Shown here: piece by piece, positions 11,333 to 22,585 of the stretch
Layout of the letters: each line of letters starts with the position of its first letter
Position numbering within the stretch: the stretch's first letter is position 1
Assembly: GCA_024734555.1 (NCBI GenBank)
Contig: JANPWX010000076.1
Location: forward strand, 3,437,448 to 3,501,447
Origin: Trochalopteron elliotii
Taxonomy: Eukaryota > Chordata > Aves > Passeriformes > Leiothrichidae
Direction: 5' to 3'
DNA: 64,000 nt
Notes under the pieces: generated by a model
What the model was told of the DNA's origin: nothing
Databases searched by the model: none
The model's input: the letters and a program-made list of their open reading frames with translations, nothing else
Made by a program: the position numbers and the translations under genes

Positions 11333-14300
11333 CACTACTTGTGGTCTTCAACTATACTGCAGAAGTATTTTAGTTACGTTGACCACCCTTGAGTGTTATA
11401 GATCTTGACTTTTTTGTTTGTTTTTATTACTTGTTATCAATTTCCCTTTTTGGTATATTACATCAGTCTATCATAAACATCTTTTTATCGTGTCAGTATA
11501 GATAGAATTAAATCAATGCTTCATCATTCCAGTCATATTAATTTTAGTTTCAAATGTTAGTTAAGCTGAACTGATGTTTATAAAAAGTCTTTGTTTAATT
11601 ATTCTTGGTTAACACTTTAGGTCAACAAATAGTAAAATAATTTATTCTATAGCATGTATGTCCTAATTAATTTTGATATCTTGATTTTGTGTCTAATTCC
11701 TTTACTGTTGTTTTTCACTTCTCTTTGGTCAAGCCAGCTCATCTACCATGAAGATTTGTTCTACTTTTATGCAGGAGTCCATCTGAAGTGCACCATTTTT
11801 CTGGAAAAGTTGGAACACCCAAGGGGGAGGGGGAAAAAACAACCCAAGCAAACAAATACATATGAAGGCAAAACACAAACACCACCTCCTCTTTTTTATC
11901 TCTCTTACCCAACTCAAAAAGTTATTCATGATTATATGAGAAGAGGAAACAACAGCAAAGCAGGCACAGGCTCTGTTGCAATCTAAAACCAAGAAAATGT
12001 TTTTTAAAAATTTCAGTTCCATTACTTTTGTGATTATGGGACTTTAAGACATTTATTGCATACATAAAACCCTAAAAAAAACCTTCACACTGAGAGCACT
12101 GTAGATGTCTTAAATCTTACAATTTACTGGAATGCCAATAGCTACCTGAGAATATTGAGGCACTAGGAAATTCAATTATTTAAAAAAAAACATGATGTAA
12201 TGCAATGAAGACTCACACTGTGTGTTTTGGGTTTTTTTTTTTGCCAAACAGAAGAAATAATTTTTAAATATTTATCAAAGTCTATGTTTCTGTATTCATA
12301 TTCTGTTTGTCTTACATTGTGTCAGTGATGGATATGTTTTGGATCAGTCTCATGAACCTAAATTAATATGTCAATGATCATAATCAAAGGCTTGTTGAAT
12401 TCCTTGGGAAATTTTGAATTGATTTAATGCTTCATAAAACATGCCTGGAATAGGCATGGAGGACTGTCTCTCATGTTTTAAAAAAACCCCTACCTAACTG
12501 ATTAAAAAGTTAGTATTTCTTTATCTGTTGCTCATTGGTAGTTGACAGTAAAAGCCGTGTCACTGTTTCAATAATATTGTCTATAGTCCTCAGAATACGC
12601 TTTAGAAATCAATCATACACTTCTACCATGACTTTTTTTCTTGTGCTGGTGCAAATTCTCAGTCTAAAAGAGGCTCCAATCTTTGATTCTAAACAGTACC
12701 AAGGGGCAGAATTTTATTAGCTCTTTTTAGTTTGTTTGCTTGCTTTTTCTCAAAAAAAGCTCCATCAGAGACAACTTCAATCTTTGGTTTTCAGAGAAAA
12801 AAAAGAAGAAAGGGTGGGGGTGGTGAAATTTTTGAACTGTTTTACCGCACAGATTTTATTCAGAACAGGTTATTGTACTGCTTCCAGCTGAGACAGAATA
12901 CCCAGTCTTGTTCTACTTAGTGAAAATATAACAATGCCTAAAATTTCCCCAGTGTACTGCTGAAGTTTGCTTTACCTGTATGGACAGTATCACATCCTCA
13001 GAAAACTTCCAAATTATTCCCTCCACAGCCAGACTGGAAACTTAAGCTTCTTTAATTTTACAGTTTCATTATTCTTATTTTCTATAACTTAAACAACTTT
13101 TCTTATTATACTTAATGGAAAAGTCATGCAATATTGAGCAGTAACGGCTCTTAATTTCCTGTTGTATATAATTTGCATTTTCTGTTGCTAGTGGAGAGTA
13201 ATTAACATGCTCTAATTATCATACTGATTATCTTCTTTAGCTTATGAGAATATAGTCATCTCAAACCTCGTTGATCTTACAATAGTACATTTTATTGCCC
13301 TCAGTAAGTGTATACAGGGCTTAGTTTTTACTGAAAGAATGCTGTGATCTAGCTGTAACAAGTTCCTTAAATGTTTCAGTTTGGAGCAGAGTAATGCAAG
13401 TTTTTAGAGTGCCTATCAAGAAAATAGAGCTCAGCTTCTACAGTAGTGCAATGCCACCTTTTTAACCATAGAACTGTGGTTGTATTACCATTATCCCACA
13501 CAAAAAATTCTTGGGTTCCATTCACATTATGTTTTACTCTGTGAACAGTTAACACAAAAAACACATTCAACTTGGAATATGCTTACAAGTAATACTGAGT
13601 GGTTTCTCTTCTTGCAAGGGTGCTTTTCAGGCAAATAGATATTTATCCGTAGGAAAAATGTTTTGCTTAAGCTAAAATTTCTAACTAATTAAACTACTTA
13701 GTAAATTTTATGTCTGTCTACAACTACCTTATAAGATAGTAGTGCAGATAAGAATGTATAAGTGAAATCAAGTCTTCAGTTTGAATTCTGTATACGAGAA
13801 CACTGAGGCTTTTGGGTTTTAAAAAGAGAAGAAACGTCAAGTACAATGAATTACAGCTGTACATGCAAATAAACCGCATTGTTTTCACAAGATCAAGTCA
13901 AACAAGTGGTGAAATTCAAATGGAAGATTTTGTATATGAGCCTATTCTGCATTTATTTAAGCATAACCATTTCATCTAGGAGACAGAATTCCATAGTCTG
14001 CATTGTGTCTTAAGACTTCCTGGGAATCAGAATTTCATTTTCAACAAGATTCTTCCAGGGGATCAATAACTACTGTGAAGATTTATGACTTCTTTGTAAA
14101 TGTTCTCCATTAATCCTGAAATTAATACTGTCTCTCTGAAAGAGAGTGCTGTATTAGGATTTTTTTATTCTTCTCAAAACTATCCACAGTATTCACAACT
14201 TTTGGAATGCCTATATGAATCTGCAGGTGCATATGGACAGGAAATGCTAGTGTAAGAGTGAGACAAACAGTGTGCTTTTCTTATTTGTGTGTGGTTAAGT

Positions 14301-15597
14301 CCGTATTGTATTATAGATCACTTTTTCTGTGCAGTCTCAGGATAGCTCTACTCAGAAGTAACTAAAATACTGTTTTTGAATGATACTAAAAACAATAGCT
14401 GTTAACAGAGAAACAAAGTAAAACAATCCCAAATTCCAAAGCAGAAAGTTTCTTTGAGTTTTCAATACTCAAGGTATGAAATAATACAGCTTAGAGAAAA
14501 GCCCCAGAGTGCTCTTATCAGCCCAAGAAGCTGAAGTAATTTGCGGCAAAATCAGAGGAGACATTTACCATATTGCATCAGTGACAGAAGTCAGATTGAC
14601 ACCACACACATCTAGAAAATATCTGACCATGAGCATGTAAATAGCTATCCCTTTTTCATTATTTTAATTTATTGTAGCATTATATATAAGGGTCAAATAT
14701 TCCTCTCCCATATTGCGCTGGATTCTATCAAAAGAAGTTAAAGCACGTGGTACCTACTGATTGATCAAATGCACAATGAAGAGCTAGACTAATTTACTGA
14801 GAACTTAATCACTTCAATGAATGGAAAATTCAGGATCAGAGAATAAGCAGAAAACAGTAGGGCTTATTAATATTTAAAATTCTAGAAGCAAGGCATAATC
14901 TTTGCTCAGTTTTTTTTCCTTTTCCATTTTTTAACTTTTTTCTTTTCATTTCTATCCTCATCCCCTTACAGTCCTGCTTTCTTCTTCAATATTATAATTG
15001 AGGTTAAGGAAGAAACAGTGATTCACTCAATTTAGGCATGTGCTCCGGGACTCTGTCAAAGGGCTCAATATGGTCTTTCTAAATTTGATGATCCATAGAA
15101 GTATTTGCTTTTCTATATTTTCCTTTTGGATTCTAAATACTCAATAGTAAAGTAAAGAGTAGGTACAATATTCTTTGGATGAATAGGAAAGAGGTGACGT
15201 TTAAAAATAACCCCAGATATTAATTCTGAGAAAGATATGATTTTTTATTTTTAAGCTGAAAGCAATATATTTGTGCTTTTATTCTGAATCAAAAAGTTGA
15301 GCTAATAGGTGGCATATCAAAGCAGGAAATCACTCACTCCAAGTAGGTTTATTAGTCAGTGTACTATGTTATGCCTCATTGCATTGAGGTTAACACTTTT
15401 AAACGATATTACAAAAAAATAATGTACTTGTTAAAATAATAAAATATGCTATTTATTCCTGTATTTTGCAAAATCTTATTTGTTTTAGTAGCAGCAAAGT
15501 AGGTTTTAGTTGAGTTAAATTAGGATTAGTGGGTATGTTGCAAACAGTTTATTCTCAAGTGTTGTATGTTTTGTTCTTTAATCTTGACTAAGGTAGT
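11333..15597. other. Long AT-rich non-coding stretch
   Basis: Over 4 kb with no recognised gene or mobile element. ORFs of 60-110 codons at 11654-11986, 11729-12022 (minus), 12535-12720 and 13376-13570 (minus) lack domains. Homopolymer runs are common. The part at about 14480-14800 has more balanced composition and could hold conserved non-coding DNA. Confidence 0.5.
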
Positions 15598-16638
15598 TAA
15601 AAAATGGCTGGATGGCCAGGCCCAGAGGGTAGTGGTGAATGGAGTTAAATTCAGAGGAGACCTGTCAAAGTGGTGTTCTCTAGTGTTCAGTATTGGAAAC
15701 AGACATATTTAATATCTTTATTGATAATCTGTATAAAGGGATTGAGAGCATTTTCAGTCAGCTTGCTGATGGCACTAAGTTGGGCAGGAGTGTTGATCTG
15801 CTGGAAAGCAGGAAGGATCTACAGAAACATCTGGACAGGCTGGATTGGTGGGCCAAGGCCCATTGTATGAGGCTTAACACCACCAAGTTCCAGGTCCAGC
15901 ACTTGGGTCACAACAACCCCCTGCAGTGCTGCAGGCTGGGGGCAGAGTGACTGGAAAGAGCCCCAGCAGAAAAGGACTTAGGGGTGCTCCTGACAGTAGC
16001 TGAACATGAGCCAGAGTGTGCCCAGGTGGCCAAGAAGACCAATGGCATCCTGGCCTGGATCATCAATAGTGTGGCCAGCAAGACCAGGGCAGGAACTGTC
16101 CCTCTGTACTCAGCACTGCTGAGGCCACAACTCAAATCCTGTGTCCAGTTCTGAGCCCCTCACCGAGGGGCTGAGCCCCTCGTTGAGGGGCTGGAGTGAG
16201 TCCAGAGAAGGGCAGTAGAGCTGGTGAAGAGTCTGGAGCACAAGACCTGTGAGGGGCAGCTGAGGAAGCTGGGTGTGTTTAGTTTGGAGAAAAGGAGGCT
16301 CAGGTGTAACATTATCGCTCTCTAAAATTTCCCGAAAGGAGAGTGCAGCAAGGTGGGGATCAGCTTCTTCTATCAGGCAATGAGTGGAGAGGTGAGAGGA
16401 CATAACCTCAAGCTATGCTAGGGAAGGTTCAGGCTAGACATCAGGAGGGATTTCTTCACAGAAAGGGTTGTTAAACATTAGAATGGACTGCCCAGCAAGG
16501 TTGTGGAGTCAGCATCCCTGGAAGTGTTCAAGAAATTACTGGATGTGGCACATAGTGACAAGGAGGTGAGCAGCCAAAGATTGGACTTGATGGTCCCAGA
16601 GGCCTTTTCCAACCTAATTGATTCTGTGACTCTGTAAA
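15598..16638 (+). mobile_element. CR1 LINE, sense, 1.04 kb with RT remnant
   Basis: The best-preserved CR1 in the window. It begins within ORF2 ('ctggatggccaggcccagag'), runs through the last part of the reverse transcriptase, the ORF2 tail and the 3' UTR, and ends in TGATTCTGTGACTCTGT, the degenerate CR1 terminal repeat. An 85-codon reading frame at 15693-15950 preserves recognisable RT sequence such as FNIFIDNLYKGIE and LDRLDWWAKAHCMRLNTT. The catalytic box, usually [FY]ADD in this family, reads LADG, so the second Asp is lost. Further stops and frameshifts follow. It is 5'-truncated and inactive. The GC-rich patch near 16165-16195 contains a local duplication (the 'ccc(ct)cgttgaggggctg' type unit twice). 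Confidence 0.95.
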
Positions 16639-18065
16639 ATGGCTTTAATTTTAGACCTTCTGGGCCCTCACTACGAAGAAGACATCTGGGGCTCCTACAG
16701 AGCTATTTTTTCCCCTTCATCTTCAACAAGCAAAAACAGACAAATGGTCCACCCCCCAACTTACATATTGTCTAAAAATTAGAGTTGAAGATGTTATGGC
16801 CATACAGATTCTTCATTAATGTCTTTAATATTAGTTGTAAGATTTACTTCCCTTGAATTTTCATGTTTGAAATCTTATCATTTAAGGTGAATTAGTTTAA
16901 ATTAACGGTACAGTTAATACAGCCCGTTATCTCAGAAGTTTGACTATTCTAGAAATTGACATCATGACCTATCTTGTAACTTGTTTGGGTTTGGTTTTTT
17001 TTAGGGTAAGTAATGAAATTTCCTGTTACTTCATAGTTTATTTTTAAGTAATTGCTCATTATGCTTTATTCACTAGATAACCTCAGTAACTTTGTGTCTC
17101 AGTTCTTCCACCTCTGAATTCCATCACCATCCTAGCAAATGAACTACTGAACACTGAATAGCTAATAACCAGTGTAGCCAATGCTAGCTACAGGAACTGA
17201 GGTAGAAGGCCTGAACTAACTTCCTGCATGTTCATCCTGATTCCAGTGGAGGCTAGAGCTTTTCCATAGGTCTCAAGAATTATAGCTACATACAATTATT
17301 TCTCATGTGAATAGAGAAAGGCACTGATTTCTCGTTTATCATTCGTTAGGGTCCAGGGAGAGCAATATGGAGCAGAAGTTCCAGTGTTAGTAGGTCAGAG
17401 GCCCTGAATTAGCTTCACAGATTGTCCTTCATCCTCTACTGCCTTATGACCTACTTAGTGATTTGTCAAGGACTAATTTAATTACATAAACTTAGCCAGC
17501 TACCAGTTGTGTCCAAAGTCTCTAATTTCTATTCCCCTCCAAATGTTTTGCCAATAATACTATAGTTGCTATTTCTAGTCTATAAAGAAAATTGTAGTGT
17601 ACTGGATTTTGTATAAAAAAAGTCTGTCTCAATATCATAGGAAGTTCTACAGTTAATATCTTTTAAGATTATGAAACAGGTCCCTGGTATAGACTATGGC
17701 CAAATTAATTTCCTACAGGACTAAAGATTAAACATAAATCATGGTTTCGAATGTGAAAGGTCATCTTATTCTACCACAAAGCTGGAGTTCAAAATGTGAC
17801 TTTATGACTTCTACCACTTCTTTCCACTCTGAATTATTCATCAAGTTAATATTTTACTATCATAAGTTTTCAAACCCTTTAAATTTAGAAAACAAAGTTT
17901 GTGGGCTTACGTTAATAAAAGGAATTTCAAAGACTAATAGAATAAACCTAGAATACCCAGAGCACGAAAGGGAATAAAATATTATTTTTTAGGTTGAGTA
18001 CGAATCCTCTCAATCCAAATATTTTTGAAAGTTAATAAAACTTCAGAAGTATTTGCACAGATTTC
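16639..18065. other. Non-coding, nothing recognised
   Basis: AT-rich sequence. The only sizeable ORF (78 codons, 17741-17977) has no recognisable domain or splice context. Confidence 0.5.
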
Positions 18066-18262
18066 AAAGAATCACAGAATAAATAATGTTCCAGGAACCT
18101 AGGGAGATGTCCAACTACCTGCTAAAGCAAGGTCAGCTGGAGCAAGTTGCTCAGAGCTGAGTCCAGTCAAGATCTACATTTCTTCAGGGGTGCAAATGCC
18201 ATGACCACTCTGGACAACAGAAACTATTCCACTGTTTCATCGCCTTCACTGTAAGAAAAGAA
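18066..18262 (-). mobile_element. CR1 3'-end fragment, antisense
   Basis: Antisense CR1 3' UTR: 'aagaatcacagaataaat', 'cctgctaaagcaaggtcagc', 'agcaagttgctcagagctg', 'ttcactgtaagaaaag'. The landmarks match a CR1 subfamily whose 3' UTR has the 'CCTGCTAAAGCAGG' segment. A short A-rich simple stretch follows on the right. Confidence 0.8.
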
Positions 18263-18304
18263 AAAAAATCCACCACCACCAACAAAAAAACCTATTTCCC
18301 ATAG

Positions 18305-18443
18305 AGGAAATATATTTAAGAGACATCTGGATCTGGCACTGGGTGATGTGGTTTGGTGGTTATGTGGTTACTGTGGTAGAGCTAGGTTGACAGTAGGACA
18401 GGATGATCTTAAGGGCCTTTTCCAACCTTGATGATTCTATGAA
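18305..18443 (+). mobile_element. CR1 3'-end fragment, sense
   Basis: Sense CR1 tail: 'catctggatctggcactggg', 'gatgatcttaagggcctttt', 'ccaaccttgatgattctatg'. It lies in opposite orientation to the fragment just to the left, so the two come from separate insertions. Confidence 0.85.
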
Positions 18444-18463
18444 ATGGACTTCCCATGGGAAAT

Positions 18464-18497
18464 CCTGTTTATAGCCTGGAGAAAAGGAGGCCCAAGG
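18464..18497 (+). mobile_element. CR1 LINE, sense, 5' segment split by an LTR
   Basis: A short CR1 segment ('tagcctggagaaaaggaggc') that continues after the LTR, at 19158. Its last six bases, ccaagg (18492-18497), are the left copy of the LTR target duplication. Confidence 0.8.
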
Positions 18498-19157
18498 TGT
18501 AGTGGTATGGTTTTGGTTTTATCAGTTTTATGTATGTATTTGTTCCTTGTTTTATATTGTTTTTTATAAGTTGTAATGGTTTGCCCCATGCCACCCATGT
18601 TTAACCCTTCTTGGTTTTACCCCAACCCTTGTTATGTGTCAATCATAAGTTATACAGCCCCTGGGTCTTGTCTATCACTTTGAGGCCTCTTCCAAAAGTC
18701 TAGAATGTTCCAGTGAGGGCATCGAGTGCTTGGACAAGACTCTGGCTGTCTCCCCACCTAAGCTATTGATTTGTTGTAATATGTGTCATTTACCTGCAGA
18801 GCCATACCCACATGATCCCTGATTTGTCCTCAGTTAAACCCATCCCCGGGTCACTCCTCCAAATAGAAGATGTTACATTTGGGTGCTCTGCCTCTTTTTC
18901 TGCTTGGGGCTCCTACTGGCAAGGGGTCTCTGCAGAGGCAGACACCCTGAGCTGAGGTTATCCCCACTGCGGGATGAATAAAGCCAGTGGTTGAACCCTG
19001 AGCAGACTGTCTCCTTCTTTCCTGCTGTCGTCGCTTCACTCCTGCAAGGCAAACCAGAACCCACGGGATGGGCAAGGTTCATTCAGAGACCAAGCCGTGC
19101 CCCTTCTTGCCGTGGTGCCAGGGCTGGCCAAGGCAAAGAGACACTGACACCGCGACA
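18498..19157 (+). mobile_element. ERVK-type solo LTR, 660 bp, 6-bp TSD ccaagg
   Basis: Starts TGTAGTGG and ends CCGCGACA, giving TG...CA ends. It is flanked by perfect 6-bp repeats ccaagg (18492-18497 and 19158-19163), the length typical of class II (ERVK-like) proviruses. A polyadenylation signal AATAAA is at 18977-18982, so transcription would run on the + strand. It is clearly the same family as the LTR at 48920-49553: both have a 'cgagtg.ttggaca' segment, a 'gggctggcc' segment near the end, and a final CACCGCG.CA. No gag-pol-env sequence is attached, so it is a solo LTR from recombination. Several short ORFs here (18851-19230) are not genes. Confidence 0.88.
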
Positions 19158-19503
19158 CCAAGGGGCACTTTCTTGCTCTGTACAAATGAAAGGAGGTTGC
19201 AGCAAGGTGGGAGTCAATTTCTTCTCTTAGGCAACTAGTGACAAGATGAGAGGAAGTGGCCAAAAGCTGCGCCAGGAAACGTTCAGTTTGAACATCAGGA
19301 ACGCTTTCTTCACTGAAAGAGTGGTTAAACATTGGAATGGGCTGCCTAGGGAAGTGGTAGAGTTACCATTCCTGAAAAGGTTCAAGAAATGACTGGATGG
19401 GGCACTTAGTGCCATTGTCCAGTTGACAAGGTGGTGTTTGGTCAAAGGTTGTATTTGATGATCTTGGAGGTCTTTTCTAACTTTAATGAATCTATGATTC
19501 TGT
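19158..19503 (+). mobile_element. CR1 LINE, sense, 3' segment after the LTR
   Basis: Continuation of the CR1 interrupted at 18497. It resumes with 'ccaaggggcactttcttgct', then 'tgaaaggaggttgcagcaag', 'cttcactgaaagagtggtta', 'tggaatgggctgcctaggga' and ends 'tgaatctatgattctgt', the CR1 terminal repeat. The interruption falls in the CR1 segment that normally reads continuously from 'gaggctcaggggtgacct' to 'ctctctacaa'. Confidence 0.88.
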
Positions 19504-19847
19504 ATTTCAGAGTTTGTTTATTACTTCTTGCCCTTTTACTGAACACCTCTATGAAGAGCTTCACATTGTATACTCCTCATTTCATGTCAGGTATTTGTAT
19601 ATATTGAGTTAAATGTCACGCATATATATATATACACATATATACACTAAGGTACACATTTTCATAATATTAACAAACAAAATAGTTTGTTTGGTGCCTG
19701 TGGACTGCTCTAAAATTTTATTTCCTATAAGTTACTGGAGAAAGTTTGAGTATTTCTAACATTGATTAACTTTATGGAGTAGCAAGACCAAAAATACAGT
19801 AGAGATATACAGATAAAATAGACCAGTTTGGGGCTTTTTTATTGCTC
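19504..19847. other. AT-rich spacer with (AT)n/(CA)n patch
   Basis: Contains a short TATATATA/ACACAT simple patch at about 19619-19648. Nothing else recognised. Confidence 0.5.
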
Positions 19848-19911
19848 ACTGGACTTGATCATCCTAAAGATCTTTTCTAATCCAAAAGGTTCTTTGATTC
19901 AATGATTATTC
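19848..19911 (+). mobile_element. CR1 3'-end fragment, sense
   Basis: About 60 bp of CR1 tail: 'ggacttgatcatcctaaaga', 'tcttttctaatccaaaaggt', ending 'tttgattcaatgattatt'. Confidence 0.7.
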
Positions 19912-20884
19912 TTCCTAAAGAATGTGTTTCCTTAAGAAGCTGAGGGGAAAAATAAATATGTTTCCAAAATTACTACTATAGATTAAACAGAACAAATAGA
20001 AATGGTTGCTTTGAATATAAAACTATTTCTTCCAAGTAAGAATGCAGTGATGCAATCATTAATGATTTTAAATCTCTATTAAGCTGAAGAAAGCTATGAT
20101 TTTAATAGATATTACAACAGAACTTTATCAATGTAGGTAAGTAAGAAAGAAATTATTAGAAAAAATGAAAACATAGGTAAGTAAACTCAAGCCGGTATGT
20201 CCAACATAAGATATGCTCAGAGTTTTGGAAAGCATTAGGTAATTAACTCACTGTAAAAATGTCCATAATTAAAGAAAAAAACATTTAACATATATATCCA
20301 GTGCTGTTAATGCTCCTGTAGAAGCTTCTAAGTGACCTTCCAACAATGATAAACCCCATGTCCAATTACTACTGATGACCATAGGATGAAAATTTCACCT
20401 CTAAGTCTTCTAACTATTAAATGAGTTATAAATAGCACTCCTATTAAGTGAGCAACCCAATATTCAATTAACAGTTAATGACGCATAGGGAAATAGTTTC
20501 AAACACTAAAATGGACTTGAGATGATTTTCAAATTTAACATGAGGCTTCTGGATACTGAATTGTGACTAATGCCTGGTGATAATACTTTTATATTTTTCA
20601 TCATGTACTCTATTATATACAAAATGAACTCCTGAAAGAATCAGTTAAGTTACTCCTTGGATCAACCCAGAATATCCTGATATATTAAAATAAAGAAGTG
20701 GTCCTAGTGTTTTGATTTCTTATGGAGTTTTCTACTATCTTAGAATCACAAGTCTCTTAACACTTTTTATAACATTTTTTCCTAATTAAATCCATTCCTG
20801 AAACCTACTCTGATTATTTAAAAACAATTTTTTGTGATGACTATTTGAATGTACCTTTAATGGAGTACTATTTTTGGGTGGAAA
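19912..20884. other. Non-coding, nothing recognised
   Basis: AT-rich sequence with no supported gene or repeat. Confidence 0.5.
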
Positions 20885-21380
20885 ATCAGGGAGAAATCAT
20901 AGAAGTATAAGAAAAGAGGTTGAAAGGTCATTTGTTCCCTTCCTAATCCATGTCTTAATCTAATAAATCTCATTCCTGAGAGATATTCTCTAGGATTTTG
21001 CAAAGTAGTCAGTGACAGACACATCAGAACTTTTTTAAACTATTTCAATGTTTTACTGTTATGAGTGTAATATTTCAGTGTTTCACGATTATAAAATCCG
21101 TAGAGAGTTTTTATAAAGCTTATTTTTTTCCTAATTTCTTACTGAGGTGAAATTGATAAAGATTAAACCCATTATTCTTCATCTTCCTTATTACAAACAT
21201 AACTTTTTTGTAGTACATTTTGCATATTTGAATGCTTTAGTGTGTCTCCTCCCAGTCTTTTCTCCCATACACTAGGTTAATCTTTTCTTGTGGGTCTTTT
21301 ATTATTCTTGGTGCTCTTAGGCTGTTATCTGGCTTGTTTGCATCTTCCATAACATTTATGTCCAGTTTCTCCACAAGAGA
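20885..21380 (-). mobile_element. Ancient CR1-like LINE, antisense
   Basis: A strongly diverged antisense CR1. Landmarks, in order: 'aatcatagaagtataagaaa', 'aggttgaaaggtcatttgtt', 'attcctgagagatattctct', 'agattaaacccattattctt', 'gtgtctcctcccagtctttt', and 'gttatctggc'. The spacing fits a CR1 3' UTR running into ORF2, but with many substitutions, so it predates the other copies. The extent of the right edge is uncertain. Confidence 0.6.
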
Positions 21381-21899
21381 ATTCAGTTAAAACATTGCTA
21401 GTACTAGCAAGAGTGGAAAAGTGAATTCAACTACTATGAAAGATATATTCTTGTTCATTCATACTGATGTTGTGACTGTCTTTTTTTGGAATGTGGCAAT
21501 GTTGTTCAAGTTCATCTTAAGATCTGAAGTAATAACCCTAAGAATCTTCCTGATGGAACTTTTGTCTAGTTGTTTCCCTTTTCTTATAATTGTTATAAAG
21601 CATTTTTAATTTTTTAATAATACTAATTTTTTTTTCTCACCATCCTACAGTTTCTGGGCACTATCTTAATTTTTAATCCTGCTACTTATTGGTATATTTA
21701 GCAATAATATTTTCTATATGATCATAAAAGTCCTTTATAAATATCCAGTAGTCTTATATCCAAGACACACCTTAAAAAAAGATTTCTTGTGAGATACTGT
21801 GAAAAGTTCATTTTCATCCCTCTATTTCTTCTTCTGCACATATACTTCAGTATCATAGATCTTGTTCATGACTTTTTCCCTTACATTATATCTATGTAA

Positions 21900-22585
21900 C
21901 TCAGCAAGACTGCAAATAACAAAGCTGACCAATGCAGTTGATACAGTGGAAGGAAGGGATGCCATTCAGAGAGACATGGACAAGACTGACAAGTGATGAC
22001 AAGAGAGTGTCATGAAGTTTTTCTAATGGCAAGGTGCTGCACCTGGGCCCAGCCAATCCTTACATGAGTGGGAGATGAGCTCATTGAGAACAACTTTCTG
22101 GTTCTAGTGAATGGAAAGCTCAACATGAGCAACAGAAGAGCTTGAAGCACAAGAAAGACGTAGACATGTAAGAATGGTTCCAGAGGAGTCCACAAAGGTG
22201 ATCTGAGGGCTGGAGCATTTCCATTATGAAGACAGGCTGAGGGAGTTTAAATTGCTCAGCATGGAGAAGACTTGACTCTTTGAAAATGTTATTTTGTCTT
22301 TCCAGAATTTAAAGGGGGCTTATGAAAAAGAGAAAGAGAGACTTTTCATGAGCAGATAGTGATAGGATGAGAGGGAATGGAGGAGAGCTGTATATTAGAT
22401 GTCAGGAAACAATTCTTTACTGTGAGGATGGTGAGGCACTGGAACAGGTTACCCAGAGATGTGGATGCCACATCCCTGGAAGAGTTCAGGCTGGAGAAAG
22501 TTCTGAGCAACATGATCTGGGGGAAGGTGCCCCAGCCTATGGCAGGGTGGTTGGAACTAGATGATCCTATGATCTCAGCTCTGAA
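21900..22585 (+). mobile_element. CR1 LINE, sense, 3' part
   Basis: Sense CR1 with landmarks 'caaggtgctgcacctgggcc', 'gctggagcatttccattatg', 'gaagacaggctgagggagtt', 'ggatgagagggaatggagga', 'gaggcactggaacaggttac', 'ccagagatgtggatgccaca' and 'ggttggaactagatgatcct'. The terminal repeat is short or lost. A minus-strand 87-codon ORF and two plus-strand ORFs of 65 and 89 codons over 22346-22646 are chance openings inside it. Confidence 0.85.

Noticed and set aside
13376..13570. Minus-strand ORF with an acceptor-like TTCACAG and a GTAATA donor nearby
   Set aside because: The implied exon would be about 50 bp, with a weak donor and no partner; chance is more likely.
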